Shown: positions 23,663 through 32,561, numbered from the stretch's first letter. The stretch is 64,000 bases of DNA from Paenibacillus andongensis (GCF_025369935.1 NZ_CP104467.1:7447001-7511000); one strand, 5' to 3'. The notes: generated by a model from the letters alone, not told the origin. Made by a program: numbers and translations.

Positions 23663-24625
23663 ATGAAGCCTGAAACTAGCATTACTCACCCAAAGCTTTC
23701 TTCACGCAAAAAGACAACAGCATTCACCCTGAAAGGACGCTGGGAATCGCCCATAGCTGGTTATCTCTTTATTTCCCCGTGGTTACTTGGATTTCTGCTG
23801 TTAACCTTATGGCCGATGGTTCAATCGATGTATTATTCCTTCACTAAATATACGTTGTTAGATGCGCCTGAATGGATTGGCCTAAGAAACTATGAGCGTA
23901 TTTTTGCAGACGATGAAATGTTTCGTCAATCATTGAAAATAACGATTCTTTTCGTCGTTTTATCCGTGCCCATCAAGCTCTTCAGCGCCTTAATGGTTGC
24001 GATAGTGCTCAATAAGAAAATAAAAGGGATTTCCGTGTATCGAACGTTCATCTATTTGCCTTCACTCATAGGGAGCAGCATTGCTGTAGCTATTCTCTGG
24101 CAAAATATTTTCGGTATCAACGGCTTTATCAATCGATTTTTAAGTTATTTCGGTATCGAGGGGATCAGTTGGATTAGCAATCCCAATACGGCATTAGGTA
24201 CCTTAATTATTCTGGTTGCTTGGCAGTTTGGTTCTTCAATGGTTATTTTCCTAGCCGGATTAAAACAAATACCTGCCGAGTTATACGAGGCCTCTTCCGT
24301 GGATGGCGCATCTAAAGTCAGACAATTTTTCAGTATTACCTTACCTATGCTGTCGCCTGTACTATTGTTTAATCTCGTGCTGCAAACGATCGGTTCCTTT
24401 CAAATGTTTACGCAAGCTTTCATTATTACGAAAGGCGGACCCATTAACTCCACGTACATGTACGCTTTATACCTATATGATCGCGCCTTTTCTAGATATG
24501 AGATGGGTTATGCTTCCGCTCTGGCTTGGATACTCCTTGTGGTGATTGCGATCGTAACGGCTTTAATTTTCGCCTCATCCCGTTACTGGGTATTCTATGA
24601 AACCGAAGGAGGGAGAAAGAAATGA
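23663..24625 (+). CDS. Carbohydrate ABC transporter permease (MalF/LacF type)
   Basis: The 320-residue inner-membrane protein has six predicted helices and the EAA loop ELYEASSVDGASKVRQFFSITLPML that contacts the ATPase. It is the first permease of a family-1 sugar importer. Its stop overlaps the start of the second permease by 4 bases. The binding protein is encoded after the two-component genes (29043). No ATPase gene is present, so a shared MsmX-type ATPase is expected. The ribosome site AAAGGCGG is about 9 bases before the ATG. The substrate is unknown. Confidence 0.92.
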   Translation: MKPETSITHPKLSSRKKTTAFTLKGRWESPIAGYLFISPWLLGFLLLTLWPMVQSMYYSFTKYTLLDAPEWIGLRNYERIFADDEMFRQSLKITILFVVLSVPIKLFSALMVAIVLNKKIKGISVYRTFIYLPSLIGSSIAVAILWQNIFGINGFINRFLSYFGIEGISWISNPNTALGTLIILVAWQFGSSMVIFLAGLKQIPAELYEASSVDGASKVRQFFSITLPMLSPVLLFNLVLQTIGSFQMFTQAFIITKGGPINSTYMYALYLYDRAFSRYEMGYASALAWILLVVIAIVTALIFASSRYWVFYETEGGRKK

Positions 24626-25461
24626 TTGGAGCACGAACTTTTCGAACGCATTTCTTACTAGCGCTTTTTAGTCTAGTCATGATATATCCCATTTTATGGT
24701 GGGTGGGAGCCTCCTTTAAATCGAACGCGGAGATGAGCTCGCCCAGTCTTTTTCCTAAAGAGTGGTTATGGAGCAACTTCAGCCAAGGGTGGGTAGCTAT
24801 CCCTAAGTTTACTTTTACTCATTTTTATTTAAATACCTTTGAATTGATTGCTGGAGTTCTTATCACTTCTATTCTTTCCTGCAGCTTGGTGGCTTTCGGT
24901 TTCGCACGATTGGATTTTCCATTGAAAAATTTCTGGTTTTCCATTCTAATGGTTACCCTCATGCTCCCCAGTCAAGTGACATTGGTTCCACAGTACATCA
25001 TGTTTAATACATGGGGCTGGGTCAATACGTATCTGCCTTTCTATGTTCCACATGCCTTAGCAGGCGGTATCGGAGGACCGTTCTTCATCTTCTTGCTGGT
25101 GCAGTTTATCCGCGGCATTCCGCGGGAGTTGGATGAATCGGCCAAAATGGACGGCTGCAGCTGGTTCGGTATTTACTGGCGCATTGTGCTGCCGCTAACT
25201 AAGCCGGCTCTCGTAACGGTTGCCATTTATTGTTTCCTTTGGAATTGGGACGATTTCTTCGGACACTTGCTTTATATTAATTCTGTAAGTAAATACACCG
25301 TTGGTCTTGCCTTGAAGCTGTTCGTCGATGGCCAGTCTGCACTTCCGTGGGGACAATTGCTAGCCATGTCGCTCGTTTCTATTCTCCCTGCATTGATTGT
25401 GTTTTTCATGGCGCAGCGCCATTTTGTCGATGGCATTGCTTCGGGTGCAGTGAAAGGATAG
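24622..25461 (+). CDS. Carbohydrate ABC transporter permease (MalG/LacG type)
   Basis: The 279-residue protein has six helices and the EAA motif ELDESAKMDGCSWFGIYWRIVLPL, with the typical C-terminal IASGAVKG. It pairs with the MalF-type permease upstream (4-base overlap). GGAGGGAGAAAG lies directly before the ATG. A hairpin with T-run follows the stop, so kinase expression probably depends on partial read-through. Confidence 0.93.
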   Translation: MIGARTFRTHFLLALFSLVMIYPILWWVGASFKSNAEMSSPSLFPKEWLWSNFSQGWVAIPKFTFTHFYLNTFELIAGVLITSILSCSLVAFGFARLDFPLKNFWFSILMVTLMLPSQVTLVPQYIMFNTWGWVNTYLPFYVPHALAGGIGGPFFIFLLVQFIRGIPRELDESAKMDGCSWFGIYWRIVLPLTKPALVTVAIYCFLWNWDDFFGHLLYINSVSKYTVGLALKLFVDGQSALPWGQLLAMSLVSILPALIVFFMAQRHFVDGIASGAVKG

Positions 25462-25477
25462 AATAATAGAAAAAAGG

Positions 25478-25508
25478 AAAAAGGTTGCGCTACCTGCAGC
25501 CTTTTTTC
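25478..25508 (+). terminator. Attenuating terminator between permease and sensor kinase genes
   Basis: AAAAAGGTTGC and GCAGCCTTTTT arms (10 of 11 Watson-Crick, the other G-U) with a 7-base loop, ending in T6. It probably lets only some transcripts continue into the regulator genes. Confidence 0.8.
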
Positions 25509-25541
25509 CACTTTTATGGAAGTAAATGAGGAGGAGCTGCT

Positions 25542-27302
25542 GTGTTTAACTTATTCAAGCGTGTTCGCATCGGTCGCCTGTTCTTTGGAAGCTTCGCCGC
25601 GTTCATTGCCGTGCTGCTGCTCATTTCCTCCTGGATCAGCTACAGCCTAACTTCTCGCGAGTTAGCTGACAATACCGCCAATTATCAGCAGGATCTGTTA
25701 AATGAATTGAATAAGCGCCTGGTCACTCAGTTGAACTCTATTGAGCAAATGTCTCTTGCAGCCTCCAGAAATATCGATATCATTGGGTTTGATCCGCTAG
25801 ATACCGACTTATTCGAGCGTAATAAACGCAAACAAGATTTGGAAGCACTACTTGCCAGCATTACCTATAGCACGACAATGGTGCAATCCATTTATTTATA
25901 TATCGAACATCCGTTCGTTTCAGATGCTCAGGGACCAATTCGCGTTTATGATTTGCGGAAAGTGAAGGACGAGGATTGGTTTTCAGATATCCAGAATAAC
26001 GATTTTGCTTGGATTAAAGAACGTACGATTCAAACCAATAAAGGCTCGCTGCCGGTTACCAGCTTTGCAAGAAAGCTATACAATAACTCGGGCATCTATT
26101 ACGGCTTGCTCCTGCTTAATGTGAAATCATCCGAGATCCAGAATTTGATTCGAGGTGAAACGGAGGGAAGAAGCAGACTATTAGTTGATGCAGGCGGCAG
26201 AACAATTGCTTCAATAGGCGATTCCAACCTGCCTGAGAGTGAACTCGAGAACATTAGGCAGATTAAGGAGAAGTCCGGGAGTGTTCATTTATCAGCCAAA
26301 CAACAAAGTGAATCCTTACTTGTATGGAGCAAATCCCCTTCGAACTGGACACTAGTTGAGGTGACTCCATGGAAGAACATCATTGGCGGCAGTATTCGAT
26401 TAGCGCTAATTCTCTTATCCGTTGGCTTATCCGCCATTTTTATCGCTTCCTTTTTTACTTTCTTCATATCCAGACAATTTACCAATCCCATTCGGCTTTT
26501 GGTTGCTTTTATGAATAAACTTCCCGATCGGGGTCTTGTTTCGGACTTGCCTACGGACTATACCAATGAGTTTGGCAATTTATTTAACGGTTATCGGAAA
26601 CAAATGGAACGAATTGAAGAACTTTTAATCTCATTGAAAGCTCAGCATAAGCGCCAACGCGAAGCCGAAATTAAGGCGCTGCAGGCCATGATTAATCCCC
26701 ATTTTCTGTACAACACATTGGATCAATTGAATTGGTTAGCAATTGATTCCGGTCAAACGAAAATCAGTAAGATCCTTTCTTTAATGGGTAAAATGTTTCG
26801 TATCGGCCTATCCAATGGTGAAACTTTGATTCCCATCGCAGATGAGATGACGCATGTTGAATGTTATTTGCAAATTCAGCAAATTCGTTGGGGTGATCGC
26901 TTAGCGTTCACCATCTCTGTCGACGAAACAGCCAAAGACCTCTTTGTGCCGAGACTAACCCTGCAGCCTTTTATCGAAAATGCGATCATTCACGGTTTTC
27001 ACGGGCGCAAGAAAGGCGAAATCCGCGTGAGTGTGCAGCTGCTAGGGCAAGACATCCAATTTCAAGTTTCGGATGATGGCGTTGGGCTGCGACCCGACTG
27101 GGATCAACCTAAGGCAAGGAAAACAGGCGGTTACGGATTGCGAAATGTGAAAGAACGCATTGAGGCTTATTTCGGGCCTCCTTATGGGGTCCATCTTACA
27201 AGTACGGAAGGGAAGGGCACCGAAGTCACCATTCTATTGCCGCAAATCCAAAAAAAAGAAGAAGTCGAGGAGAGGTATCATGTGGAAAATACTCATTATT
27301 GA
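25542..27302 (+). CDS. YesM-type sensor histidine kinase
   Basis: The 586-residue membrane kinase has helix 1 (about 13-35), an extracellular sensor region (about 36-285), helix 2, a HAMP linker, the His_kinase domain with the phospho-acceptor His in INPHFLYNTLDQLNWL and an ATPase domain (ENAIIHGF; DDGVGL; GGYGLRNVKERI). It should sense the extracellular sugar or its binding protein and phosphorylate the response regulator whose gene overlaps it by 23 bases. It starts at GTG, 5 bases after GAGGAG. A Lys/Glu-rich tail ends the protein. Confidence 0.93.
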   Translation: MFNLFKRVRIGRLFFGSFAAFIAVLLLISSWISYSLTSRELADNTANYQQDLLNELNKRLVTQLNSIEQMSLAASRNIDIIGFDPLDTDLFERNKRKQDLEALLASITYSTTMVQSIYLYIEHPFVSDAQGPIRVYDLRKVKDEDWFSDIQNNDFAWIKERTIQTNKGSLPVTSFARKLYNNSGIYYGLLLLNVKSSEIQNLIRGETEGRSRLLVDAGGRTIASIGDSNLPESELENIRQIKEKSGSVHLSAKQQSESLLVWSKSPSNWTLVEVTPWKNIIGGSIRLALILLSVGLSAIFIASFFTFFISRQFTNPIRLLVAFMNKLPDRGLVSDLPTDYTNEFGNLFNGYRKQMERIEELLISLKAQHKRQREAEIKALQAMINPHFLYNTLDQLNWLAIDSGQTKISKILSLMGKMFRIGLSNGETLIPIADEMTHVECYLQIQQIRWGDRLAFTISVDETAKDLFVPRLTLQPFIENAIIHGFHGRKKGEIRVSVQLLGQDIQFQVSDDGVGLRPDWDQPKARKTGGYGLRNVKERIEAYFGPPYGVHLTSTEGKGTEVTILLPQIQKKEEVEERYHVENTHY

Positions 27303-28896
27303 TGACGACTTTCAAGTGTTGGAAGGTATGAAGAAGGCGATTCCTTGGGAGTCCATTGACGCCGTATTAGTCGGTGAAGCGAGTGATGGCGCCGAAGGTC
27401 TTGAGATGGTTAATAGAGCCCAACCGGATATTGTGATTACGGATATCTACATGCCTGTGATGAACGGCCTGGAAATGATTGAAAAGCTCCGGGAGGCTAA
27501 TTTCCCTGGTGAACTGATCATCCTAAGCGGTTACGCCGATTTCCAGTATGCACGGCAGGCTCTGCGGCTGCAGGTGAGTGACTATTTGTCCAAGCCCGTA
27601 ACCATTGAAGAGCTGGGGGCTGTGCTGGCCAAAGTCATTAAAGAATTGGAAATAAAAGAACTGAAAAAAATAGAGCAAGAAGAAGTCAAAAGAAGGCTGA
27701 TGATGTATGAGCCCTTTGTCCAACAAGAATGGTTGAAGTCGGTCATTACTGGCACCTTTAATGAAACGATTGCCGCGGAAAGCATTCTGCTATCTGAACA
27801 AGCCTACTGGCTGCAAAGAAACCACATCGTGATGGGTATAGAGCTGATGAGTACAGTTCGCACAGCTAACCTATCGCTAATCGATTGGAACTTGTTTCGT
27901 TTTGCATTGGCCAATATTATTAGAGAAATCTTGGCCGAAGATTGGCCGGAGTCCGACTTCATTGAGCTTCACAGCCATCATGCTGCGATTATGTTTCATG
28001 TTGAGCGTTCAAGTTCGAAAGATGATGCGATGCGTAGAATTCAATTGATTGGCGAGCGTATCACAGACTGTGTCCTTACTTACCTGCGCCTAACGATCCG
28101 TCTAGGGTTAGGCCAGATGAAGCATTCCTGGCAGGAAATTTCAGACTCCACCGAGGAAGCCTTTCTAGATTTATTGCAAATGTCTATCATCCCGACACTT
28201 ACTGGAGACCAGCGATCTACCGTTCCATCCGAGAAAGAACTGGCTATTCGTCCAGTTAAGTTTTATCAAGAGCTTGCGGAAGCGATTGTCTATTCCAAAG
28301 AAGAAACCGCTGCACAGATTGTGGAAGCTTATATCAACCGTTTGCAAACCATGTCGACGATAACCCCGGCTTACTTGCAGTATTTATGTACAGAGCTGTG
28401 GGCGATATTTGCTTATTCCTTATACAGCGTGGGCATTGTGCTTGATGAACTGTTTCCAGACATGAAGCTGCAGTCGGAAATTATTCAAATTCAAACACCA
28501 GAGCAATTGCAGGAATGGCTGCGGGGAAAAATTCATATCATTGCTACCAGCCGCCATTGGAACGAGAATTCCAAGCATAAAGAAGCGGTTGATTTCATGA
28601 TTCAATATGCACACGATCACTATGCCGAAGAGATCAGCTTGGAAGATATGTCGAAGCAGCTTTACTTGTCTCGCAATTATTTGAATCAAATTTTCAAGAA
28701 AGCGACCGGCGAAACCTTTACGAACTACGTCATACAAGTGCGGATGAAGAAGGCGCAAGCCCTTCTGGCCGAAGGTAAATATTTGATTTATGAGGTATCC
28801 GAAAAAGTTGGCTATAAAAACGTCCCTTATTTTAGCTCTATTTTCAAAAAATATAATGGCATTAGCCCGAGTGAAGTAAGTAAGAGTGGGTTATAA
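27280..28896 (+). CDS. YesN-type response regulator with AraC DNA-binding domain
   Basis: The 538-residue protein has a receiver domain (ILIIDDDFQVLEG, phospho-Asp in DIVITDIYMP, Lys in YLSKPV), a long middle region (about 130-430) and a C-terminal AraC helix-turn-helix pair (YLSRNYLNQIFKKATGETF; VGYKNVPYFSSIFKKYNGISP). It should activate the importer genes through the 33-base box found upstream of both the first permease and the binding protein. ATG 27280 has GAGGAGAGG at 4 to 6 bases; an upstream frame extension lies inside the kinase gene and is rejected. Confidence 0.93.
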   Translation: MWKILIIDDDFQVLEGMKKAIPWESIDAVLVGEASDGAEGLEMVNRAQPDIVITDIYMPVMNGLEMIEKLREANFPGELIILSGYADFQYARQALRLQVSDYLSKPVTIEELGAVLAKVIKELEIKELKKIEQEEVKRRLMMYEPFVQQEWLKSVITGTFNETIAAESILLSEQAYWLQRNHIVMGIELMSTVRTANLSLIDWNLFRFALANIIREILAEDWPESDFIELHSHHAAIMFHVERSSSKDDAMRRIQLIGERITDCVLTYLRLTIRLGLGQMKHSWQEISDSTEEAFLDLLQMSIIPTLTGDQRSTVPSEKELAIRPVKFYQELAEAIVYSKEETAAQIVEAYINRLQTMSTITPAYLQYLCTELWAIFAYSLYSVGIVLDELFPDMKLQSEIIQIQTPEQLQEWLRGKIHIIATSRHWNENSKHKEAVDFMIQYAHDHYAEEISLEDMSKQLYLSRNYLNQIFKKATGETFTNYVIQVRMKKAQALLAEGKYLIYEVSEKVGYKNVPYFSSIFKKYNGISPSEVSKSGL

Positions 28897-28947
28897 CCGG
28901 GAATGTACCTATTCGTCGTCATATTGTGATCCAAATTGTGATCAATA

Positions 28948-29002
28948 GTGAAAGAAGTGTGTTCATTACTCTCCTTTTTCTTCTTTTCAGTTGTCCTATA
29001 AT
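28948..29002 (+). promoter_or_regulatory. Promoter with second copy of the 33-base regulator box, upstream of the binding-protein gene
   Basis: Box 28948-28980 matches 23566-23598 at 29 of 33 positions. TATAAT at 28997-29002 follows 16 bases after the box's terminal TTTTTC, so the box again occupies the -35 region. This gives the abundant binding protein its own regulated promoter. Confidence 0.68.
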
Positions 29003-29042
29003 TAACTTGTAAAGATAATGAGGTAGAGAAAGGGGATTTTCA

Positions 29043-30359
29043 ATGAAAGTGCAGATTAGAAAATGGAGCATGCTCTCGATGACTGCCATGATAGCGCTGT
29101 CCCTAAGTGCATGTGGTTCCGGAAATAAACCAAGTACTACGGGAAGCAGTCCTGCTGCAACGGCAGCACCCGCGGCTACAACCTCCCAGCCCGTTAAGCT
29201 TCGCATTGTATGGTGGGGTTCACAGGCAAGGCACGACGCTACATTAAAAGCACTAGAAGCGTATACAAAGAAACATCCGAACGTAACCTTTGAGCCAGAA
29301 TTCTCTGGGTTTGATGGCTACGCGGATAAGCTAGCTACCCAAGCTGCTGCCAAAAATGCTCCTGATATTATCCAAATGGATCCGGCTTGGCTCGCTGAGT
29401 ATGCAGGGAGAAACCAGCTGGCTGACTTATCCAAAGGCATTCGTACCGAAGATATCGACAAGTCCCTCGTTGATTCAGGGAAATTTAAAGATAAGCTTTA
29501 TGCCATCGCGCTAGGCAATAATGCAACTGGCATGATTTATAATAAGAATGCCGTTGATAAACTAGGGATTACACCACCCAAAAACGGCTGGACATGGGAC
29601 GAATACTTCCAATTCGGTAAAGACGCTAAAGCCAAGCTCGAGAAAGACAAATATGTGTTGATGGATGCAACATCCGATTATACCACGTATTCTGCTTATC
29701 AAATTAGCCAAGGCAAAGGCTATCCGATCACCGAAGACGGCAAATTTAACTTCGATAAAGATACGTGGCTGACCTTTGTTAAGAAATATACGGAGCTGCG
29801 TACAGCCGGAGTTGTTCCTCCAGCTGAGATTGCCAGCACAGACAAAGAGTCCGATGCAAAGCTTGACTTAATGAACAATGACAGCGTATTGATGAAACGT
29901 ACTTTCGCCGCGCTATTCCCAGGTTACGAGGGTGTAAAACCAGGTGCTTACTCACTCGTTGCTCAGCCTAAAGGATCAAAGTCCAGCGGTTGGCTGAAGC
30001 CTTCTATGTTCTGGTCCGTAAGTGCTGATTCCAAGTATGTGGAAGAATCCAAGAAATTCATCGACTGGTTCGTGAATGATAGCGAAGCCGCAGACATTCT
30101 AACGACAACAAGAGGCGTGCCAGTTTCCAAGAAAATGCTTGAATACCTAACACCTAAGTTAACACCGGCAGATAAATTGCAAATTGAACTCATTAAAAAT
30201 GTTGCTCCTGACGCTCAACCTTTTAATGCTGGGGCTAAAGGCTGGAGTAACTATACAGCTAAAGATTATAAGAGTATCGGTGAAAAAGTGATGTTCGGTA
30301 AAATAACGCCTGAAGCTGCTTTTGATGAGCTTGTGAAAAAGGCGAAGGATTATCAATAA
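29043..30359 (+). CDS. Family-1 extracellular sugar-binding lipoprotein
   Basis: The 438-residue lipoprotein (lipobox LSAC near residue 22-25) has a Thr/Ala/Pro linker and the binding-protein fold with LRIVWWGSQARHDATLKALEAY and DIIQMDPAWLAEYAG. It delivers a mono- or oligosaccharide to the permeases at 23663-25461. AAGGGG is 7 bases before the ATG. It is transcribed from its own promoter behind the two-component genes and ends at a strong terminator. Confidence 0.92.
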   Translation: MKVQIRKWSMLSMTAMIALSLSACGSGNKPSTTGSSPAATAAPAATTSQPVKLRIVWWGSQARHDATLKALEAYTKKHPNVTFEPEFSGFDGYADKLATQAAAKNAPDIIQMDPAWLAEYAGRNQLADLSKGIRTEDIDKSLVDSGKFKDKLYAIALGNNATGMIYNKNAVDKLGITPPKNGWTWDEYFQFGKDAKAKLEKDKYVLMDATSDYTTYSAYQISQGKGYPITEDGKFNFDKDTWLTFVKKYTELRTAGVVPPAEIASTDKESDAKLDLMNNDSVLMKRTFAALFPGYEGVKPGAYSLVAQPKGSKSSGWLKPSMFWSVSADSKYVEESKKFIDWFVNDSEAADILTTTRGVPVSKKMLEYLTPKLTPADKLQIELIKNVAPDAQPFNAGAKGWSNYTAKDYKSIGEKVMFGKITPEAAFDELVKKAKDYQ

Positions 30360-30370
30360 ATACGTGAATG

Positions 30371-30414
30371 AAGGCTGTCCTCATGTAGATCTACTTGAGG
30401 ACAGCCTTCTTTTG
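30371..30414. terminator. Bidirectional terminator between convergent genes
   Basis: Perfect 13-bp arms AAGGCTGTCCTCA / TGAGGACAGCCTT around a 12-base loop. It serves the binding-protein gene (plus) and the CMD gene (minus). Confidence 0.9.
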
Positions 30415-30861
30415 TTATTCCTGCGCAGCTGGGAACATTCCCGTAGAAATGGCAATGCGATTCCAAGCATTGATGATATTGATCGCCATAATCAGAACGA
30501 CATACTCCTTCTCATCAAAATGCTTCCTCACATTCTCATAAACTGCTTGTGGAACTCCGTTCTCCGAAATGCGAGTGACGGTCTCCGTCAATTCCAGCAA
30601 AGCTCTTTCTTTGTCGGAATAAAAAGGAGCTTCCCGCCAAGCCGTTAGCAAGTTAATTCTTTGCTCTGTTTCACCCATGTTCCGCAAGTCTCTGGTGTGC
30701 ATGTCGATGCAGAAGGCGCAGCCATTGATCTGAGACGCTCTAATTTTGATAAGCTCATACAGCTTGGCATCCAAACCGCTTGTTTTAATAAAGCCTTCCA
30801 GCTTCAGCATCGCTTGCAAAGCTTCCGGGTTTACCTGACTATAATTCAATCTAACTTCCAT
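30415..30861 (-). CDS. Carboxymuconolactone decarboxylase / AhpD-like protein, ECF41 target
   Basis: The 148-residue all-helical protein has the peroxidase-type motif CAFCIDMHTRDLR, with two Cys in CxxC and a His, as in AhpD-like CMD proteins. It probably reduces peroxides or acts as a thiol-disulfide component. ATG 30861 is preceded by GGAGGAG at 6 bases. It lies 54 bases downstream of an ECF41-type sigma factor gene, the classic partner arrangement for this sigma family, and a matching sigma-specific promoter lies in the end of the sigma gene. Confidence 0.9.
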   Translation of the reverse strand: MEVRLNYSQVNPEALQAMLKLEGFIKTSGLDAKLYELIKIRASQINGCAFCIDMHTRDLRNMGETEQRINLLTAWREAPFYSDKERALLELTETVTRISENGVPQAVYENVRKHFDEKEYVVLIMAINIINAWNRIAISTGMFPAAQE

Positions 30862-30905
30862 GTGAATCTCCTCCATAAGCGTTTAATTTAGGGTTGCCCT
30901 TATAA

Positions 30906-30932
30906 GACAAATAAGTCAGGAGATTTGTGACA
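30906..30932 (-). promoter_or_regulatory. ECF41-type promoter for the CMD gene
   Basis: On the minus strand TGTCACA (30932-30926), a 16-base spacer and TGTC (30909-30906). From memory the ECF41 promoter consensus is TGTCACA, 16 bases, CGTC, so only one position differs. It overlaps the last codons of the sigma gene. Confidence 0.72.
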
Positions 30933-31809
30933 ACACGGAAGAAATATGCTGAAGTTTATCCGGATTCATCATTTGATAAATATGATTGGCTTGCGGCTGA
31001 TGCTTCTCCATCTCAAAACAGATGACCATATCAGCCTTATGATCCTTAACGAGCACTAGACCAGCTTGACCATTGATAAGAAAAGGCAGCCATTGCCCCT
31101 GCAGTGAGCCTTTTCCTGCAATACCTTCAAAGAGTGCCTGAATGCGCTGTTTCCCGAGTATCGTATGAATAGCCGTACGTCTTTTGCCGCCACCATCTGA
31201 AACCAGCACAGCATCTTCCGTGAGCAAAGAAACAAAATCTTGGAAATTCCCAGTCTGAACGGCACTCAGGAATTTCTGTACAAGTGGCTGTGAGTCACCC
31301 AGCTTGCCCAAGCTTCGTTCATTATCCTGATTAATTTTCACCTTGGCTCGGCTATAGATTTTACGGCAGTTGATTTCGGTCTTATTTAACATTTCGGCAA
31401 CCTCATTGTACTCATAACCCAATACTTCCCGTAATACGAATACCGCTCGCTCCACAGATGATAATTCCTGCAGCAGCACTAAAAAGGCATAGGAAATCGT
31501 TTCGTCTTGAACGACCTGTCCCATGGGATCTGCATGATTGGACATAAGGAGTGGTTCAGGCAGCCAGGCTCCAACGTAAACTTCCCTTTTCTTACGCGCA
31601 GATTTCAAGTCGTTTAGGCAGCGGTTCGTAATCATTTTAACTAAATAAGCCTTATGATTGGTGATGTTATCCGTATCTAGCGTTTGCAGGGTGGCAAATA
31701 AGTCCTGCACCATATCCTCGGCCTCCGACACAGATCCCAGCATCCGATAAGCCACAGTAAAAAGCAGGTGTTTATAAGTGCGATACACCATTTCCATTTC
31801 CATTTCCAT
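30916..31809 (-). CDS. ECF41-family (SigJ-like) sigma factor with C-terminal SnoaL-like domain
   Basis: The 297-residue protein has region 2 (YKHLLFTVAYRMLGSVSEAEDMVQD), region 4 (SVERAVFVLREVLGYEYNEVAEML) and a C-terminal SnoaL/NTF2-like domain (from about residue 165) containing the conserved DGGGK motif. In this family the extension modulates activity in place of a membrane anti-sigma factor. It should direct RNA polymerase to the CMD gene next door. The start is the first of several ATG in a GGAAAT hexamer repeat; GGAG is 8 bases upstream of ATG 31809. The inducing stress is unknown. Confidence 0.93.
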   Translation of the reverse strand: MEMEMEMVYRTYKHLLFTVAYRMLGSVSEAEDMVQDLFATLQTLDTDNITNHKAYLVKMITNRCLNDLKSARKKREVYVGAWLPEPLLMSNHADPMGQVVQDETISYAFLVLLQELSSVERAVFVLREVLGYEYNEVAEMLNKTEINCRKIYSRAKVKINQDNERSLGKLGDSQPLVQKFLSAVQTGNFQDFVSLLTEDAVLVSDGGGKRRTAIHTILGKQRIQALFEGIAGKGSLQGQWLPFLINGQAGLVLVKDHKADMVICFEMEKHQPQANHIYQMMNPDKLQHISSVLSQIS

Positions 31810-31866
31810 ACCATGTTCTCCAATCTTGGAAGCATGTATTGTATCTATTAATATACGTCAAAGCCT

Positions 31867-32056
31867 AAAATAACTGCGAAAGTGCAGCTATTTTGCTAAA
31901 ATCGCTTCAGAAGTGGAAAAGCCTGCTAATCTGCAGGAATTTTTAGCTTTTCCATCCTGAAATTAAAAAGGACCGAAAAAGCCTGCACGATTGCAGGAAT
32001 TTACGGATATGAGCTAGTTAAAGAAAAAAAGCATGTACATTTGCAGGTTTACCAAA
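31867..32056. repeat. Tandem short hairpin repeats in the sigma/csp intergenic region
   Basis: Two units begin AAAAAGCCTGC-type and end TGCAGGAATTT exactly 60 bases apart (GCCTGC at 31921 and 31981). A degenerate third (GCATGTACATTTGCAGG, from 32031) and a leading TGCGAAAGTGCAGCTATTT (31874) resemble them. Each makes a small stem; on the minus strand CCTGCA/TGCAGG is followed by CTTTTT. The stretch of about 320 bases between the sigma start and the csp terminator holds no gene. Confidence 0.6.
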
Positions 32057-32116
32057 CCTACAATCACGCCTTCTCGTTAAAGTTCGCTCCAGACCAAAAC
32101 ATATAAATTCTTATGT

Positions 32117-32158
32117 AAAAAAAGAACGACCCTCAACATTAAGTTAAGAGCCGTTCTT
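32117..32158 (-). terminator. Intrinsic terminator after the second csp gene
   Basis: AAGAACG and CGTTCTT arms with an inner CTC/GAG pairing, followed on the minus strand by seven T. Confidence 0.85.
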
Positions 32159-32185
32159 AGAGAATGCTATTTGTGCAAGCTAAGC

Positions 32186-32386
32186 TTACAGTTTTACAAC
32201 GTTCTCAGCTTGTGGTCCGCGGTTGCCTTGAACTACGTTGAACTCAACGCGTTGGCCTTCGTCCAAAGATTTGAAACCTTCGCCAGTGATTGCGGAGAAA
32301 TGTACGAATACATCGTTGCCGCCTTCAACTTCGATAAAGCCAAATCCTTTTTCTGCGTTAAACCATTTTACTGTTCCTACTGCCAT
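32186..32386 (-). CDS. CspA-family cold-shock protein (paralog 2)
   Basis: The 66-residue OB-fold protein has KGFGFI and VFVHF RNA-binding motifs and differs from the protein at 7708-7908 at only about six positions (for example ITGEGFKS for IQGDGFKT). GGAGGT lies 7 bases before ATG 32386. Leader, hairpin and promoter layout mirror the first copy, so the pair arose by duplication including the control region. Confidence 0.95.
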   Translation of the reverse strand: MAVGTVKWFNAEKGFGFIEVEGGNDVFVHFSAITGEGFKSLDEGQRVEFNVVQGNRGPQAENVVKL

Positions 32387-32441
32387 GGGTAATACCTCCA
32401 AAGTTTTATTAACATGTCTTTTTTCTTGTTTCGAACAAAAA

Positions 32442-32499
32442 AATTACACATTGGAAAAGGTTTCATTAACTTAATGATAACCCTTTGCAATACGCAATT
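32442..32499 (-). promoter_or_regulatory. Structured 5' leader hairpin of the second csp gene
   Basis: Arms 32442-32462 and 32479-32499 form a 21-bp stem in the minus-strand RNA with one C-C mismatch and four G-U pairs. Compared with the first copy, both arms are shorter by one base and several pairs change while pairing is kept. Probably a temperature-responsive leader. Confidence 0.7.
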
Positions 32500-32526
32500 C
32501 AGGTTGAATCTTTAAGACTTAACATT

Positions 32527-32555
32527 ACTTTACCACACAATATCATGTAATGCAA
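32527..32555 (-). promoter_or_regulatory. Promoter of the second csp gene
   Basis: On the minus strand TTGCAT (32555-32550), a 17-base spacer ending TGG and TAAAGT (32532-32527). Same spacing and extended -10 as the first csp promoter. Confidence 0.65.
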
Positions 32556-32561
32556 TTATCC

